Positions 35,301 to 47,289 of a stretch of 64,000 bases of DNA are shown piece by piece. Every line of letters starts with the position of its first letter. Position 1 is the first letter of the stretch. Made by a program: the position numbers and the translations under genes. The DNA comes from Dicyema japonicum. Taxonomy: Eukaryota > Dicyemida > Rhombozoa > Dicyemidae. The notes below the pieces were generated by a model. That model saw only the letters and a list, made by a program, of their open reading frames with translations. It searched no databases and was not told the origin of the DNA. The DNA is taken from positions 100,965 to 164,964 of the forward strand of contig RDEW01000063.1 of NCBI GenBank assembly GCA_011109175.1, written 5' to 3'.

Positions 35301-35453
35301 TTCTCATATAAAATGGGATGCTAACATGTAGCTCTGTCTTATTGTATTTAGTTTGTTCCGTTTGGATGAGTATATCGCTTAATTATTATGAATATTATTA
35401 TCGCATTCCTTTAATTTTGTAGTCACAAAGTGCTGTCATATGCAGGCAGAGAA

Positions 35454-35880
35454 TTAACAATGACCAAGATGAGGACTTTGATAGAGCGAATCGGAATCAT
35501 GAAATAGTTTGTGCTTGGACATAAATAAATTACATTTTCCATGTCTTGGTACTTTGGTTAAAGATTTATTTTCCATTATATAGGTGATAGTATTGATCCT
35601 TCGCCCACTTACAAAAATAAAAATCGATTCAGCAGGATTTACTGGATTCCAACAAATGGATTTAACACCTAAATTAACTACTGGATTACATGGATGAGAG
35701 GCAAGTAACATACTTCTGGAAGATGAGTACATCGGGTAGGGTTGATCAAATTTAATTATTAAGCTAATATTGTTAATCATAAAATATTGCCAACTCTCAG
35801 AAAAGCCGCTAAAACTAGGGTCAACGATTTTCACGTCAAATAATGATAGTTCAAAGAAAGCAGCAGAGATCCTGAACAAC
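35454..35880 (-). CDS. Unknown 140-residue ORF
   Basis: One of the longest non-transposon ORFs. It has no ATG at its 5' end and is open from just after an agttgttcag acceptor-like site. It reads ISAAFFELSLFDVKIVDPSF, NNISLIIKFDQPYP, VVNLGVKSICWNPVNPAE, SLTKVPRHGKCN, DSLYQSPHLGHC. It looks like a 3' exon; the 5' side is replaced by LINE-leader repeat at 35990. The CWNPVNPA stretch faintly recalls WD-type propellers, but I do not assign a family. Confidence 0.4.
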
Positions 35881-35989
35881 TATTAATTTAAATTAATTTT
35901 AATATATTCAACCAAAACCACCGTCAAATCTAAAATAACCAATTTCAGGTGATCTCAGCTTCCCTCAACAATCTCCGCATCTTTTCTCA

Positions 35990-36270
35990 TTGTTCTGACT
36001 CTGTCCCTGCGCATTCTTTTGACATGACGAGTCTCCACCGAAATTGTGCCCGGATGTGTAGAAAGAGCCGTCCAGGGGAACTTCTCTGAATGATCGTTGA
36101 CAAATGGTTCTTTTGGATACATTTTGAGTTGTATCTTACGTTACCAGACATGGCAACCACATGATAAACGTTAATTAAGGGAATTAAGAACAGACGAAAA
36201 AAACAGAAACTATAAACAATTAGAACGAAGCACCACATGGCGTTACGTGGCTTTTTTAATCTATTCCAAA
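35990..36270 (-). mobile_element. LINE 5' leader unit
   Basis: The minus strand has gccacgtaacgccatgtggt followed within about 100 bp by the dispersed unit also at 10195 and 60300 (aagaaccatttgtcaacg). Short coding-like frames follow (PKEPFVNDHSEKFPW, RRDRVRTMRKDAE). It ends near 35990 beside the unknown 35454-35880 ORF. Confidence 0.5.
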
Positions 36271-36810
36271 AAAGGAAGATGTCGATGAGTGAACAACTAT
36301 TCCTACCAAAAATAAAAACGTCCGAGTTCAACTTTCTTGGAAAAAATTATTATATTTTTACTAACATTGATGAGTAAATTTAATAAAATATTTATTTAAA
36401 AATATAAATTAAAATTTTTTTTAACTGGTCGACCATCATTAATTTATTATACACGTTGTCATTGGTTCCCCTGTGAGTTGTGGATGCGTTTTCTATTTTC
36501 CTGTACGTTTCTTCAACATTGAAAGTAATAGATTTATCAAATTTTTATTGGATAAATATTTGATTCATCAATTAATTGTCATTATGTTTCCTTTAATTCT
36601 GAAGAAATGATTTAGATGTACAATTCCCTCTCAATGGTCTAGGCGGTGTTCACAAAAACATTATGATTCCTTGTTAATTTTATATTTATTACAAATCAAT
36701 TGTTGTCGAATAAAAATACTATGATTTGACTTAATGATGTATTCCAGTATTTACTACATTTCCCAACCATTTGAGCCGATACAAAATTCAATGAACGAAT
36801 ATTCCATTTT

Positions 36811-37668
36811 TTAACATTCATAAATCCTCTCTATTTCTCTATTTTCCTACCAGACCAGATGCTCAAAAAAGACATTATTAAGATTGGTTGAAAATAGAAA
36901 ATCTCGATGCTATTTCTAATGACTCTAAAAGCTACAATTTCTCAGTCAAAATTACAGTATTCTCAAAATATTATTATTTCAAGTTGTACTAGAATGACGT
37001 TTTGTGAGTGAAATAAGGACTGTTCGAGATTTTCAGACAAATCAATTCTTCTTGCATTGTGTCGTTACTTAATGGAATATTGCTTAGTAATTCAGTAGAT
37101 TTCCTACCAGAATATTTTTATTAACAATTTGCGCGGAAAGTACAGATCTCTCAGTAATCATGATTACCTATATAAATTAAAATAAAGAAAATCCGGTAGT
37201 GTCCATGATTTCTGCAACTTTTTTTTCCTGAAGAGTTTCATCATTTGTCGGTATTAGTCGAGTTATTTTCGTAGTTTTTCTTTTGGCTTCAGAAAATTTT
37301 AATATCTTTTCCTACTGAGGATACTTGCGTTTTGGGTGTTTTAATAAGCGAGATGGCTTTATTGTACCTTCATAGACCCAAGCTAAATTAAGTGGATCCT
37401 TTGGATTTTGAGTGAAACCATACGATAAATATTTCTTCTTCGACATTCAATTTGAAGTAATGTTCATTATGCAAATTATCCTTGGCTATCAACTTGTATT
37501 CCGTCATTGCTCCAACAAGTAATCTTCTAGTGAAACTGCTTCTATTTGGAGTTATGTTCATTTTCCAATGTATCATGGGATTATGCCAACTTGAATCTGG
37601 TCATTTCTCAAGTTCTCTTCAAATTAACTGTTTTGTTGCTTTGAGGAACATTATTAATGGCACTTTAA
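36811..37668. repeat. Second copy of the 223-1075 block
   Basis: Direct copy with the same order of motifs. It carries the 62-codon minus-strand ORF at 37388-37576. It ends next to a LINE tail at 37690, whereas copy 1 starts next to one at 221, so the block is LINE-associated at both loci. Confidence 0.85.
37388..37576 (-). CDS. Unknown 62-residue ORF (copy 2)
   Basis: Counterpart of 795-983 (MIHWKMNITPNRSS...). Almost all differences between the copies change an amino acid, so selection on this ORF looks weak or absent. Confidence 0.3.
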   Translation of the reverse strand: MIHWKMNITPNRSSFTRRLLVGAMTEYKLIAKDNLHNEHYFKLNVEEEIFIVWFHSKSKGST

Positions 37669-37689
37669 CAAGATAATAATATTTACAGC

Positions 37690-37935
37690 CCCCATGTGCA
37701 GCTAACAGACAACCTCAGGAGGTATCCAAAGAGTCTCCATCGAAGCTTATGATCTCGTGGCTTATTGTTGTATTATATTATTATAAAGCAACTACAGAGA
37801 ATCATATAAACTATAATTCTATTCGTGCCGCGTCTGAACAATCCTCTTAATTAGCCTTTCCCATCCCCTCCTGTCCGATGCAAGTGCCGCAGACTAGTAA
37901 GGTCTTCACCGTCCTTTAGTAGTCTGGTGTTGTTG
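37690..37935 (-). mobile_element. LINE C-terminal tail with internal deletion
   Basis: The minus strand gives TRLLKDGEDLTSLRHL (about 37920-37870) and, separately nearer 37740, HKLRWRLFGYLLRLS. These are two parts of the LINE tail; the order and gap indicate rearrangement or an internal deletion, and an AT-rich spacer lies between. Confidence 0.6.
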
Positions 37936-39149
37936 TATACACGCTTATTTTTAATTGGAGATTTTTTTAATAAAGATATATTTATAATTAAATTTATTTT
38001 AAATAATTTAGATAATCCATTTTTTTGTGATGACGGAAGGTCATAGGGTCCGTCTGACGGTGGCTATTTTCTCTCAGGATGGACAGCGAGATTTGAGGAA
38101 ATAACCAATTTTAGTGGTACCGATTTAAAAAATAAAAAGACGTAAAAACCTGATTGCAGACGAGTAAATGTTCCGTTGCCTCTTCAGCAAAGATATCGGA
38201 AAATACTCACTAGAATAGCTAGTATTAAGCGGGGGGTTTTGATTCGGAATCACTTATTTTCGGGGCAACTTGAAGAGGTGGTTTTCTCTTTATGTGTATT
38301 GACAAATCTGTTCTCAATTTTTTTGATAAGACCATCATTTGTTTACAAGGAGATGTCTCCCTGGATCGCGATATTTTTTACAAGGCATCTGAATAGTTTG
38401 CAGTCGAACCTTTTCTGTTGTGGAAGATACAAGGTTTGTTCGAAAGTTAGTTGAAAGAGTGAGATTGTGTTCATGATATCTTTCGTATTTATTTGCAAGA
38501 GACAGGGAATTGGATCTTTAAACGGTCCTTAATTGATATCCATAAATAACATGTGTTATCTGCCTGGTATGTTTCTTTGTATACTGCCTCATTTCCAAAC
38601 GTTTTGAGATAAAATACACTGGGATGTCTCATAAGTGATGTCCTAAGGCCCCTAGTTCTAATCTCCTTACTGTGGTCTTGACTCAAAGCCAACCCCTGAT
38701 CGGTGGGTTCTCAATGTTGAAGTACTTGTATATTATGTTATTTGCGGGAGGATCTATATATTAAGATGAAATTATTCCAAACACAACTGCAAACCGAGTT
38801 AAATAATACCGTGGTCCTGACGCGTTCCAGTTGATCTCTCAGCTAGCACAGTGATCCAGAGGAAATTTCTGGGAGTTGCGGTCTAAGCGCAGGTGAAGAT
38901 GTATTCTTTTGAATGGCAACGTCCTCTGAATTAAGTGAAACATAAGATCCCACTAGAATACAAGATAAATTTTCAATTAAAAAGAAATTGTAGCACATCA
39001 CACGTGACAATTAATTAATTTAATAACCCAGAGTACCCAGAAAAGTAGTTAAAGTAAACGACTTATTTAGTGTGTCCAGTTTCTGCTTCTACATAAACAA
39101 AGTCCATCCGGATCAACATAAAGGGTACAAGACGTCCATACTTGCATTT
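37936..39149. other. No recognised gene
   Basis: Moderate-GC patches and short ORFs (38176-38454 plus, 38489-38692 minus) without recognisable motifs. These may be strongly decayed transposon sequence. Confidence 0.35.
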
Positions 39150-39310
39150 GTGGAAACCCCTACCGTGAGTAAGGGAGAGCAAATGATTCTTTATCGCGCC
39201 GGTCTGTCACTGGGCGCCACCTAGACAGGTGACACCACTATAATAGGAAGGGAAAGCAGAAAACATAAACCAATTAGCCACGTAGGACCACATTAGGCAC
39301 GCGGCGCATT
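39150..39310 (-). mobile_element. LINE leader relic
   Basis: The minus strand contains gtgtcacctgtctaggtggc and agaatcatttgctctccc, diverged from the unit at 10195. Next to it lies gcgccgcgtgcctaatgtgg, resembling the leader motif at 23365 and 36235. Confidence 0.35.
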
Positions 39311-39479
39311 GATTAAGCCAACTAAGCACTTATTTTAAAACAAGTTTAACCTTTTCAATTACTTTCACGATATAATAATCAATATTTTAAATTAGTTTTA
39401 ATTTGATTTTAAATTATTTTATTTTTTCAAATAAATTAATGGTGGGGTAGGCATTGAAAAAGCTACGAGAACTCACCCA

Positions 39480-40520
39480 TCTAGTCACACAGTAAAAAAG
39501 GATCATTTGCTACCACAATCCAAGATGAACGTCTTCGTCCAAGATGAAGGCATCAAACCTAATCCGGGACCTGCGAAATCTATTTCCATCATTCAACTCA
39601 TCATGGGAAAGATAATCGAGGTCAGAAACTTTCTCAAAGAAATACGACGTCGACGTGTTCTTCCCATAAGACGAAACTGACATACTCTTCCCAACTCCAA
39701 CGCTTCCGGGATACACTGTTATCAGAAAGGATCGCCAGTTTTGCTATGGAAGAAGTAGTCATTACCCTCGTCAAAATTGAGATCGGAAACACAAAAACGC
39801 ATTTGCATTATGATCCTCCATCTCCCATGGAATACATTGGGATCTCAATTCGAACCAAAATTGTAAATATTACAATTTGAACTTTTACATTCCTCTACCA
39901 GCTCCTACCCAAAAAAATTTCCTTCTCCCTTATGTGTTACATCAATAACAACATTTTTGATATGTGCCGACCTCCACACGAAACACGGACCTGGTACAAA
40001 AGCCTTGTCCTCTATCATGGATAATTTCATAATCCTTAACGACTATCGGATGAACACAAGAACACATCATGACAACAAGACTTCACCTAATTTCACCTTT
40101 GCTACTCCCAACATTACTTCTCGTGGAACTGGTCTGTGATCTATGACTTTAGGTACCACCATAATCCATCAAACAAATTTGGAGTGACTTCATAAATGGT
40201 TGAACTCAAATTCAATAGAAGGCTATCAAGTTATTCCGCCGAACAATCTTTGAATTGTGAACTAATCCCTCACAAGAAGCAAGCTAGAAAGCTGGGAGTA
40301 ACATTTGACACCCTCATGGCCTTCAGCACACATGTGTCAAACGTCATTAGTGTTTCGGCACGAATGTTTAAGTTCGTGAAGATGTCGTCTTTAAATTCAA
40401 AAAAATTTTCAAACTGGTCATTTTCCACGTTGTACACCGAATTCATCGAACAGACTATAAGTGATAAATGTGCACTTGAAAAACAAAACTTGCTCAATCC
40501 AGTATGATAAAAACAATCTC
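39480..40520 (+). mobile_element. Jockey-like LINE relic: endonuclease joined to RT thumb
   Basis: 39957-40139 reads CADLHTKHGPGTKALSS, ILNDYRMNTRTHHDNKTSPN and TFATPNITSRG, the end of a Jockey-type endonuclease (GDLNAKH and SxPD-like motifs, degraded). 40196-40507 then reads KKQARKLGVTFDTLMAFSTH, the post-catalytic YLGVxxD motif of the RT, and NWSFSTLYTEFIEQ. The RT core between them is missing. This differs from the RW-GH-tail LINEs and resembles the element at 1261-2930. Confidence 0.7.
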
Positions 40521-41464
40521 CCAAATCACAGGACTACTGATAAGGGCAACTTTATTGAGGTCATTGTGAGGAGTCGGGAGGAACATTCATCAAAAATGGA
40601 AAACCCCAAGAAGAACGGTGATGTCGGAATCACCTGATAGCCTTTTCCTTTTAATTAGTGTTTACCTGGTGATTTTTGGAGAAAGTATTTTAGTTAAGCA
40701 CAAGTTCGGGATTAGGGAATCCAATGATGAATTCACATCTGATTCGACATTGTGTAAAATATGAGGATGCTTAAAGAGATTTCGGAGACTCAAGAGGTCT
40801 CCAAACTAAAAGGAAACGAAATTTTGATTTTGTTCAATAACTTTGGGGACGTGTAATCTTGTCTCTTATTTGGACGAGTAAATGTGGCGGTAATCAAATA
40901 GTACTCCTAGTGTGTAGTAAATTACAAGTATTCTTCAGCTTATCTTAGATGATCTCCCTATGAGCATTACCACGTCGACACCAAAACCTACCTAACAAAT
41001 TAACACAAAAACAGGAATAACGTCAAGTAATCAGGTGATCCTAATCACCAAAACCAACTGCGACATCCAAGGGCTGTGAGCATTCATTGTCCCTACCAAT
41101 GAGCGAAAGTGCCAGTTCTCATTCCTGCAGAAGAATTCAATTGAAGATGAAAACCTCCTCGCAGGAATTTGTCTTTAAATCTACAAGTCTTAGTTTCCCT
41201 AAGTAAGTGGGCGATTCAGTTTATGGACACAGGGTGCAAATAGTTGCTCAATTAACAACACCAATGAATTTTTGGTGTCTGGAAGATGCGTAAAAAAGTT
41301 TTAAACACTGACTATTAGATGGTCTCCCAGAACAATTGCATTTTTCTTGCACGAATCGATGACGAACTCTCATAAATATCTTCACATGCTTTATTCTGTA
41401 TGGGTGATATTGTTAAACATTTATGGGATTATCCTTAAAGGATAATGCAGTAAATTGGTCCAAT
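40521..41464. other. No recognised feature
   Basis: Mixed composition; no frame of interest. gaatcacctgatagcc near 40635 resembles the RIGIT-stop ends seen near 35490 and 47215, suggesting a transposon 3' end. Confidence 0.3.
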
Positions 41465-41830
41465 GGTACTTATTTTGCATCGAAATCTAACCTCCAGTGT
41501 GCACATTTGTAGTTGAATTGTACTGGAAACCTTCTCCCAGTTAAAGGTTCTCTCTTAGTATACAGAAGAATAGCATAGTGGTCGATTTTTGAGTTGTAAA
41601 TGACTGACCAGCTCGATGTTGCTGCAAAGCCGGGAGAACATAGCGTGATGTCTGGAAAAGTTAGTGGTCTGACTCCATGAAGGGGGTATAATTTGCCAGT
41701 GGATAAATTGGACATAGTTTAGTGTTTCGGGCAAGAACCTGGCGGAGGCACGTAGATATTCACAATGTCAATTTTTGCATTTGCTGTTGCAAGTGAGATC
41801 GCGTTTACTTAAATAAATTTATTTTAATAA
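41465..41830 (-). mobile_element. Jockey-like endonuclease relic
   Basis: The minus strand reads ISLATANAKIDIVNIYVPPP, then a stop, then GVRPLTFPDITLCSPGFAA and SKIDHYAILLY. These are the VNIYVPP and PDxTLxSP...DH motifs of an APE-type endonuclease with the middle deleted. Confidence 0.7.
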
Positions 41831-43989
41831 AGTGATATACAAAAATTTTAAAAATATTTACAAATCGTTTCCTACTATACTGGAGTTATGTTATACATGT
41901 CGTTGATGGTACCCAGTGTCAGATTGGCACGAAAAATGACCATGTGCTAAATTTCTCACCAACTTCACAGGCTCGGATCTTCACAGCATAATCCGGTATT
42001 TCATTTTTTAACTCGAAGTCATTTCCTGGAGTTCCTCAAAAAGTTCAAGTCACCTACCTAAGGGTAACCAATTCCCGCCACAACAAGGATTTTGAATCTG
42101 TTCAAAAAGTAAAGCACATGATTCTATAAGAATCAAATGTCTAGCCGATTTTGGTTAGTACTGAGTTTCAGAAAAAAATCCCTCAAACACAGGCCATATT
42201 TGCTTACAAGATCTGGTTTAAGAGGTCGAGACTTTCACTCTCATTGGCATTGAATTTACTAGCGATTTTTTCAAGGAATTGAATAAGGGTATGTCAGCTA
42301 CATTCAATCGCCTCAAAACACGTGGAGGAGGTCATGTCTAAAGAGTTTAATTTTTTTTAATTGTGTAGTAAAGGAACTATGGAAGTAGGTGGGGACATCT
42401 CTGAGACAATGGAAAATCAGGCTGATTCCTTAGCTCTGAAAGAATTTGGGGGATGTAGAGAAATAGCGTAGACTGTTGTTGTGTCTGAAAAAGGAAGATA
42501 TTATATTGTAAGGTTTTAGTTATTGCAGGGGATCACTGTTGTATGAGAAATGATGGATATCTCTGCATTATTGTGGTTATGTCGATACGGATTGTTGGAG
42601 TTAATTGAATAAAGACCGAGATAGAGGATTATTGAGGACTTTGAGTAAAGTGGGGGATGTCTGACTGTTTTAATCGTATTTTAATAAATGCTGGTTTCAA
42701 CTCTGTCAAATTTATGATTTATTCATCTTTGTGACGAAATTGAGAAATGTATTGTGATACTAAATTATCGCGTCCCCCATCTTATCCACGTCCCTTATGG
42801 TCTAATGATCGACGAATGATTTGAATAGTGAGAAGACTTCGTATGGTAAGAATGATAAATCAACTAATTTTCTAAGAGGAACAAATTACCCATATACTAC
42901 AGTCAGGTCAATTGATGCAAGTATGATGGGAAGATTAAAGTTATTCAAACCATCAGCGATATACTTAGTAAGTGAAGAGAAATGCGTAGATGTTGAATTT
43001 GGAGTTGAAAATAATGCTGTAAGTCCAAAAAAGGAAGTTATTTGGAAAATTGATCAATTATTTTCGAATATGTGAATCATGGAAATTTATGCAGCTTTCG
43101 TGATTGAGGGTATACTCCATCTCATCCATCATCATCCATCCCTCTTCTCTGCTGTCCATCTCTCTTGCTTTTAAAGATCTAATAGCATTTAGTAAGGAAA
43201 GTTAGAGCTATTAGCATATGACATATTTCATAGTCGGGGCATTTCAATTACGTTTTGTGTTTTTTGTATTTTTCATGTATGAATTATCATAGAATTATGT
43301 TAAATTGATTTTTTTGTCAAGTTCCTAAAATTTCGTTCGATCATAAGCATATCAAAGTAATAAGATCATTATCATAAATACAATACCTCAAGAGAAAGTT
43401 CGTTTTCTAGCAGTCTTAGCCGTACCTAAGAGATTCATGACCCAAATCACTTTTCATAAAAATGTGATCGGATATGTAACTGTCGAAAAAAAGTAACTGA
43501 TTGAGCTCACTACCATTCTTAATTCATAGAGATATATACTAATATGTTACATAATTAAAATAAAGATGATTGATTTCTTTATTTTTATCAAAATTATTAT
43601 CATTTTAAAATCTACTCATTCGATCTCTAATTAAAGATCTATTACTTTACTTTTCCTACATTTTCTGGGATAAGTAAAAATTAGACTAATTAAAGCTAAT
43701 AACTCAGTACAGTCTAATTACAGTACAGCCCGACCCCGAAATGGTACAATAATTCCTAAATTGTGAGGTTTTCACCAAAAAAATGAGTGTCAATTTTAAT
43801 TGAACTGGTGACGTGGTTTTTAAAATTGTATCTTTAAAACACGTTTCAAATAATCTGTTCACATTGGTCTGATTAAGCCTAATAAAAATGTGGAAAAAGT
43901 ACTTTTATAATTAAAATTACTATAACACATTAAAAACAAGAAAAATTATTAGATTTTTATTTTGATAGAGTAAACGGTTATATAGCGGC
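41831..43989. other. AT-rich region with one small ORF
   Basis: An ORF at 42821-43075 (no ATG at its head; SYGKNDKSTNFLRGTNYPY) contains a 31-nt GTAAG...CTAAG stretch that could be an intron, but splicing shortens the frame. A TIR-like tacagcccgaccccgaaatg lies at 43726-43745. No other feature seen. Confidence 0.3.
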
Positions 43990-44860
43990 TGCTCTGACTG
44001 CGTGGCTATTCCTGCTCATTATACGAGCGAGATTCGCTCAAATAACCAATAACGCACACGAGGGGTTCTTATTCGTGTAGCGATCCGATTCCCTAGACGT
44101 CTAAAAAATTCATCATTTAAGAAGGTACCCAGAACTCCATTGGGAATGACGTTGAGCCAGGCACAGCTCTCGGAAGACGCCCCCTGAATACAAACAGGCA
44201 CGGCGATGTTGGCTAGATGAGACTAGCAAATTTTTGAAAGAATTCAGCATATAGCATCGTCCAAGCTTCGCTGAGAGAACGAAAAAAGCAAGGAAAGCTG
44301 ATAGGTGCGTCTCCAGACTTCACGACCATGGCCTGCGTCCTTGTCAATAGAGAATTCAGGTAGAGTGTAGAATCTTCTCGACATGTGAGTCACAGTTCAC
44401 TAGTGATGATAGGTATAAAAGGAGAGAATGGTCTACAGGGTTCCGAATTCCAAGTCCTCCGAGTCTCACTGGCAGCGTGGCTTGCTTCCATGAGTAATTG
44501 TCGAACCGGACTTTGCAGTTACGTTCCGCTGTCATACAAAATATCTTGTTAATCTGTACGAGTTGGTCACATTTGTGAAATAGGGAGCAATCTTCAGGAC
44601 ATAGCAAGCCTCTGTATGTTGAGACTGTTTTTCAGGAGAAGTAATGCTGTATGTATGTCAAGTAGACAGAAGCGGTTCAGAGTGTCTCCGAGTAACAGTA
44701 GTTTTTCACGCATAGCACGTCCTATTGCTTTTATGGTATTGGGGATCGCCGCTATATTACCGTTTACTCTTATTTCTTTTTCTTTGATGAAAAAATCTGT
44801 CATTTTCATGATGTTAATTAACACTGACGGCTTGAATGGAGTATTATATTTATCAAATTG
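43990..44860 (-). mobile_element. LINE (CxCG-tail group), RT C-terminal part
   Basis: Minus-strand frames: GNIAAIPNTIKAIGRAMREK and LLLGDTLNRF (44594-44824), then NYSWKQATLPVRLGGLGIRN (44356-44607), and AWLNVIPNGVLGTFLNDEFF (44019-44201). This order matches the RT C-terminus of the element at 47290-49660. Frameshifts separate the pieces. Confidence 0.75.
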
Positions 44861-46156
44861 AATAATTTTTCGTTTTTAAGAATTTTGAATTTTATATCAA
44901 TCTTAAATCTTTGTAACAACCCATTTGATGCGACAGAGTATTTATTTAAAATTGTATAAGCCCATTCTCGAAGAAATAGTTATTGAAACTTTTTTTGGAG
45001 TTCCAGAAACTGGAAAAACGCATTAAAATCTACAAAAATTGAAATTAAACGTTACTTTTAAAATATTATTTTATAAAATCGGCTAGTAAAATTATATAAT
45101 TAATTTTTTTTTCATAATAAAAAATTATTGCCCCAAATAGAGGTGCTAAATTTTATTGATTTGAATACTTTTGGTAGAAAATTTAGATAACCCCCAAGAG
45201 TTTTCCAATAACCTAGAAATTAAAGTATTTATATCTCCTTAATCACGATTTTAATAAAATTATGAAAATTTTATCTTATAATTTGTATGTTAAGCTGAGT
45301 AATGTCAAATTATTCCATTTACCTCCGGAAGATTGTCTGTTTTACCAAATTATTTCATTACCACATTCTAAATATACGACGAGGTAGTTTTATTATAGAA
45401 TTTGCAAAAATTGACATTCGTGTAAATTTCTGATTTGAATGTGGCAAAACTTAACGGAGTTAATATTAATCTTACTTAAATGAGTTGTTTTTATAATTTT
45501 GCCAGAATTTCTAATTTTCGATTTTGTTGAGCAACAGTCTTCCCCTCAAGCGACTTTGAAGTTTTATTCCAGAGCCCTGCAAAATAGATAGTTCCCACAG
45601 CTCTGCACTTATTCCATCAGCCATAGAAGAATCAGGTCATTTGGATTCGTTCTGTAAACGATCTTTAAATAAAAATTCCGTGTTTCCTAAATTTTTTACG
45701 AATTGAACCCTTTATGAAACATTGGAGAGGTCAGGTTCTAGAATTTCTGTTAGATAAATCAAAGTCATTATCTGAGGCTCAGGAAGAAATCCCATATATA
45801 ACAACAGCGACGAATGTGGGATGAACATAAAGAATGTGACCATCAATACCGAAGTCAGCAACGCAATCGTCCGTGTCCTTTTTTGAGACAAATTCGATAC
45901 GCCTGAATTCCGCAGTGTACTTCGTGCCTTACTTGCTGTCGCAAATTAACTACGACTGAACGAAGTATCAAGTGAAATGAAGAAACTTGGTCATTGTCTT
46001 TTGTCAGCAGATCCAGCATCTTTAAATAATTCAGTAAAAAGAATTTCAAGCTCTTTTTGGATTTTGACATTTTGTGGGCTCCAGCATATCTTTTTTAGTG
46101 AAAGACGAATGAATATAATGTTTTATTAAATTTTTATGATAATAAGTTGTAAGATT
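44861..46156. other. No recognised feature
   Basis: Very AT-rich, then mixed sequence with short ORFs. Nothing recognised before the tRNA. Confidence 0.4.
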
Positions 46157-46238
46157 GCCAACATGGCCGAGCGGTCTAAGGCGGCAGCTTTAGGTGCTGT
46201 TATCTTCGGATGCGTGGGTTCGAATCCCACTGTTGGTA
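46157..46238 (+). tRNA. tRNA-Leu (anticodon TAG)
   Basis: Class II tRNA of 82 nt. The acceptor GCCAACA pairs with TGTTGGT, the D arm is GCCGAGCGGTCTAAGGC, the anticodon stem GCAGC encloses loop TTTAGGT (anticodon TAG at 46191-46193), a long variable arm with a TTCGG-type loop follows, and the T arm is GTGGG-TTCGAAT-CCCAC with discriminator A. There is no intron and no encoded CCA. A T run directly after it would terminate Pol III. This is a eukaryotic nuclear-type gene and looks intact. Confidence 0.95.
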
Positions 46239-46239
46239 T

Positions 46240-47289
46240 TTTTCTAATTTTTATTATATATTTTTTTAAAAATGTAATTTTATAGTAGATTTTTTTATAT
46301 AGTTATTTTTTAAAACCACCTTAGTTTTTGGGTGTTATGATGAGAATAATGTAGCAAACTCAAAAGAAATTTTTTTGAAATAAAATAAGCGCAGTTTCTT
46401 CTTTGATACAAACAATTCACTCTTCCAGTCTATTTTGAACTACTTACCAACGTTAAATTTGCCGATTAAACAATGCGACCAAACAGCATTATTTGTCGCT
46501 TTAGTGTTTCGAAATCCTTTTCCCAGAAATGAGTATTTTCTGTATATCTATTCTTGTAAGATTAAATTACTTGCTGATTTAAAAAGATTCTTCGACTCCT
46601 ACAGAATCTGCAGAAATCAGAGATATAAATAATTTGATAGTCAGACCGACAGATAAACCTTTACTAGTTCCTCAGCTAAATCAATAGGAGAGGTTTCTAA
46701 TTCAAACCAACACCGACGTGCTTGTATGGTTACTGAAAGATCTTTTGATCAGTGGTTGTATTAATGTCCTCGCTATTGTTGGTACCCATCTATGACGATA
46801 CTCTCTGCATCAGACAAAAACTTTAGCTTGATATGACATGTGACGTCGATTGATATGGATATCATGGCCTTATGTTAAAGAACCTCAGAAAGATTCCCAC
46901 GACAAGGCAATAAACGGAACCTAGAAACGTGCTCTGTAGTGTGCTAGATTCCCCTCTAAACTGAACCGCTCGGCCTAGACAGATAAGGAGAAGCCATTGG
47001 TTAGCTTTGTTCTTCCACATAGTCCCAGTAGTCACGTTGTATGCCACCGTTAAAGCCGAGTAGGCTTAGGGAGAATTACGATGACATCTTGACCTGACTG
47101 GTACACGTTCTGTGATCCACTTTACCTAGGTGACGACAATGTCTTGATGGTATTCATAAGAATCCATAGAATCCAGTACGAGGGAGGAGCATCGGGAAAG
47201 AATGAGGATTTTGGCGGAGCGCATCGGGATCACGTGATAGTTAGTTTTGGTTTTACCGTAATCTTGGGTGTTAAATAAATAAATAAATA
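46240..47289. other. Mixed sequence, possible transposon 3' end
   Basis: AT-rich up to about 46650, then more GC-rich. Near 47161-47260 cggagcgcatcgggatcacg resembles sequences at 35485 and 40630, with the RIGIT reading followed by a stop. The minus ORF at 46862-47047 may be a decayed RT piece but lacks a firm motif. Confidence 0.35.

Noticed and set aside
46862-47047. RT fragment in a minus-strand ORF
   Set aside because: Only a vague resemblance to the post-thumb region; no diagnostic motif.
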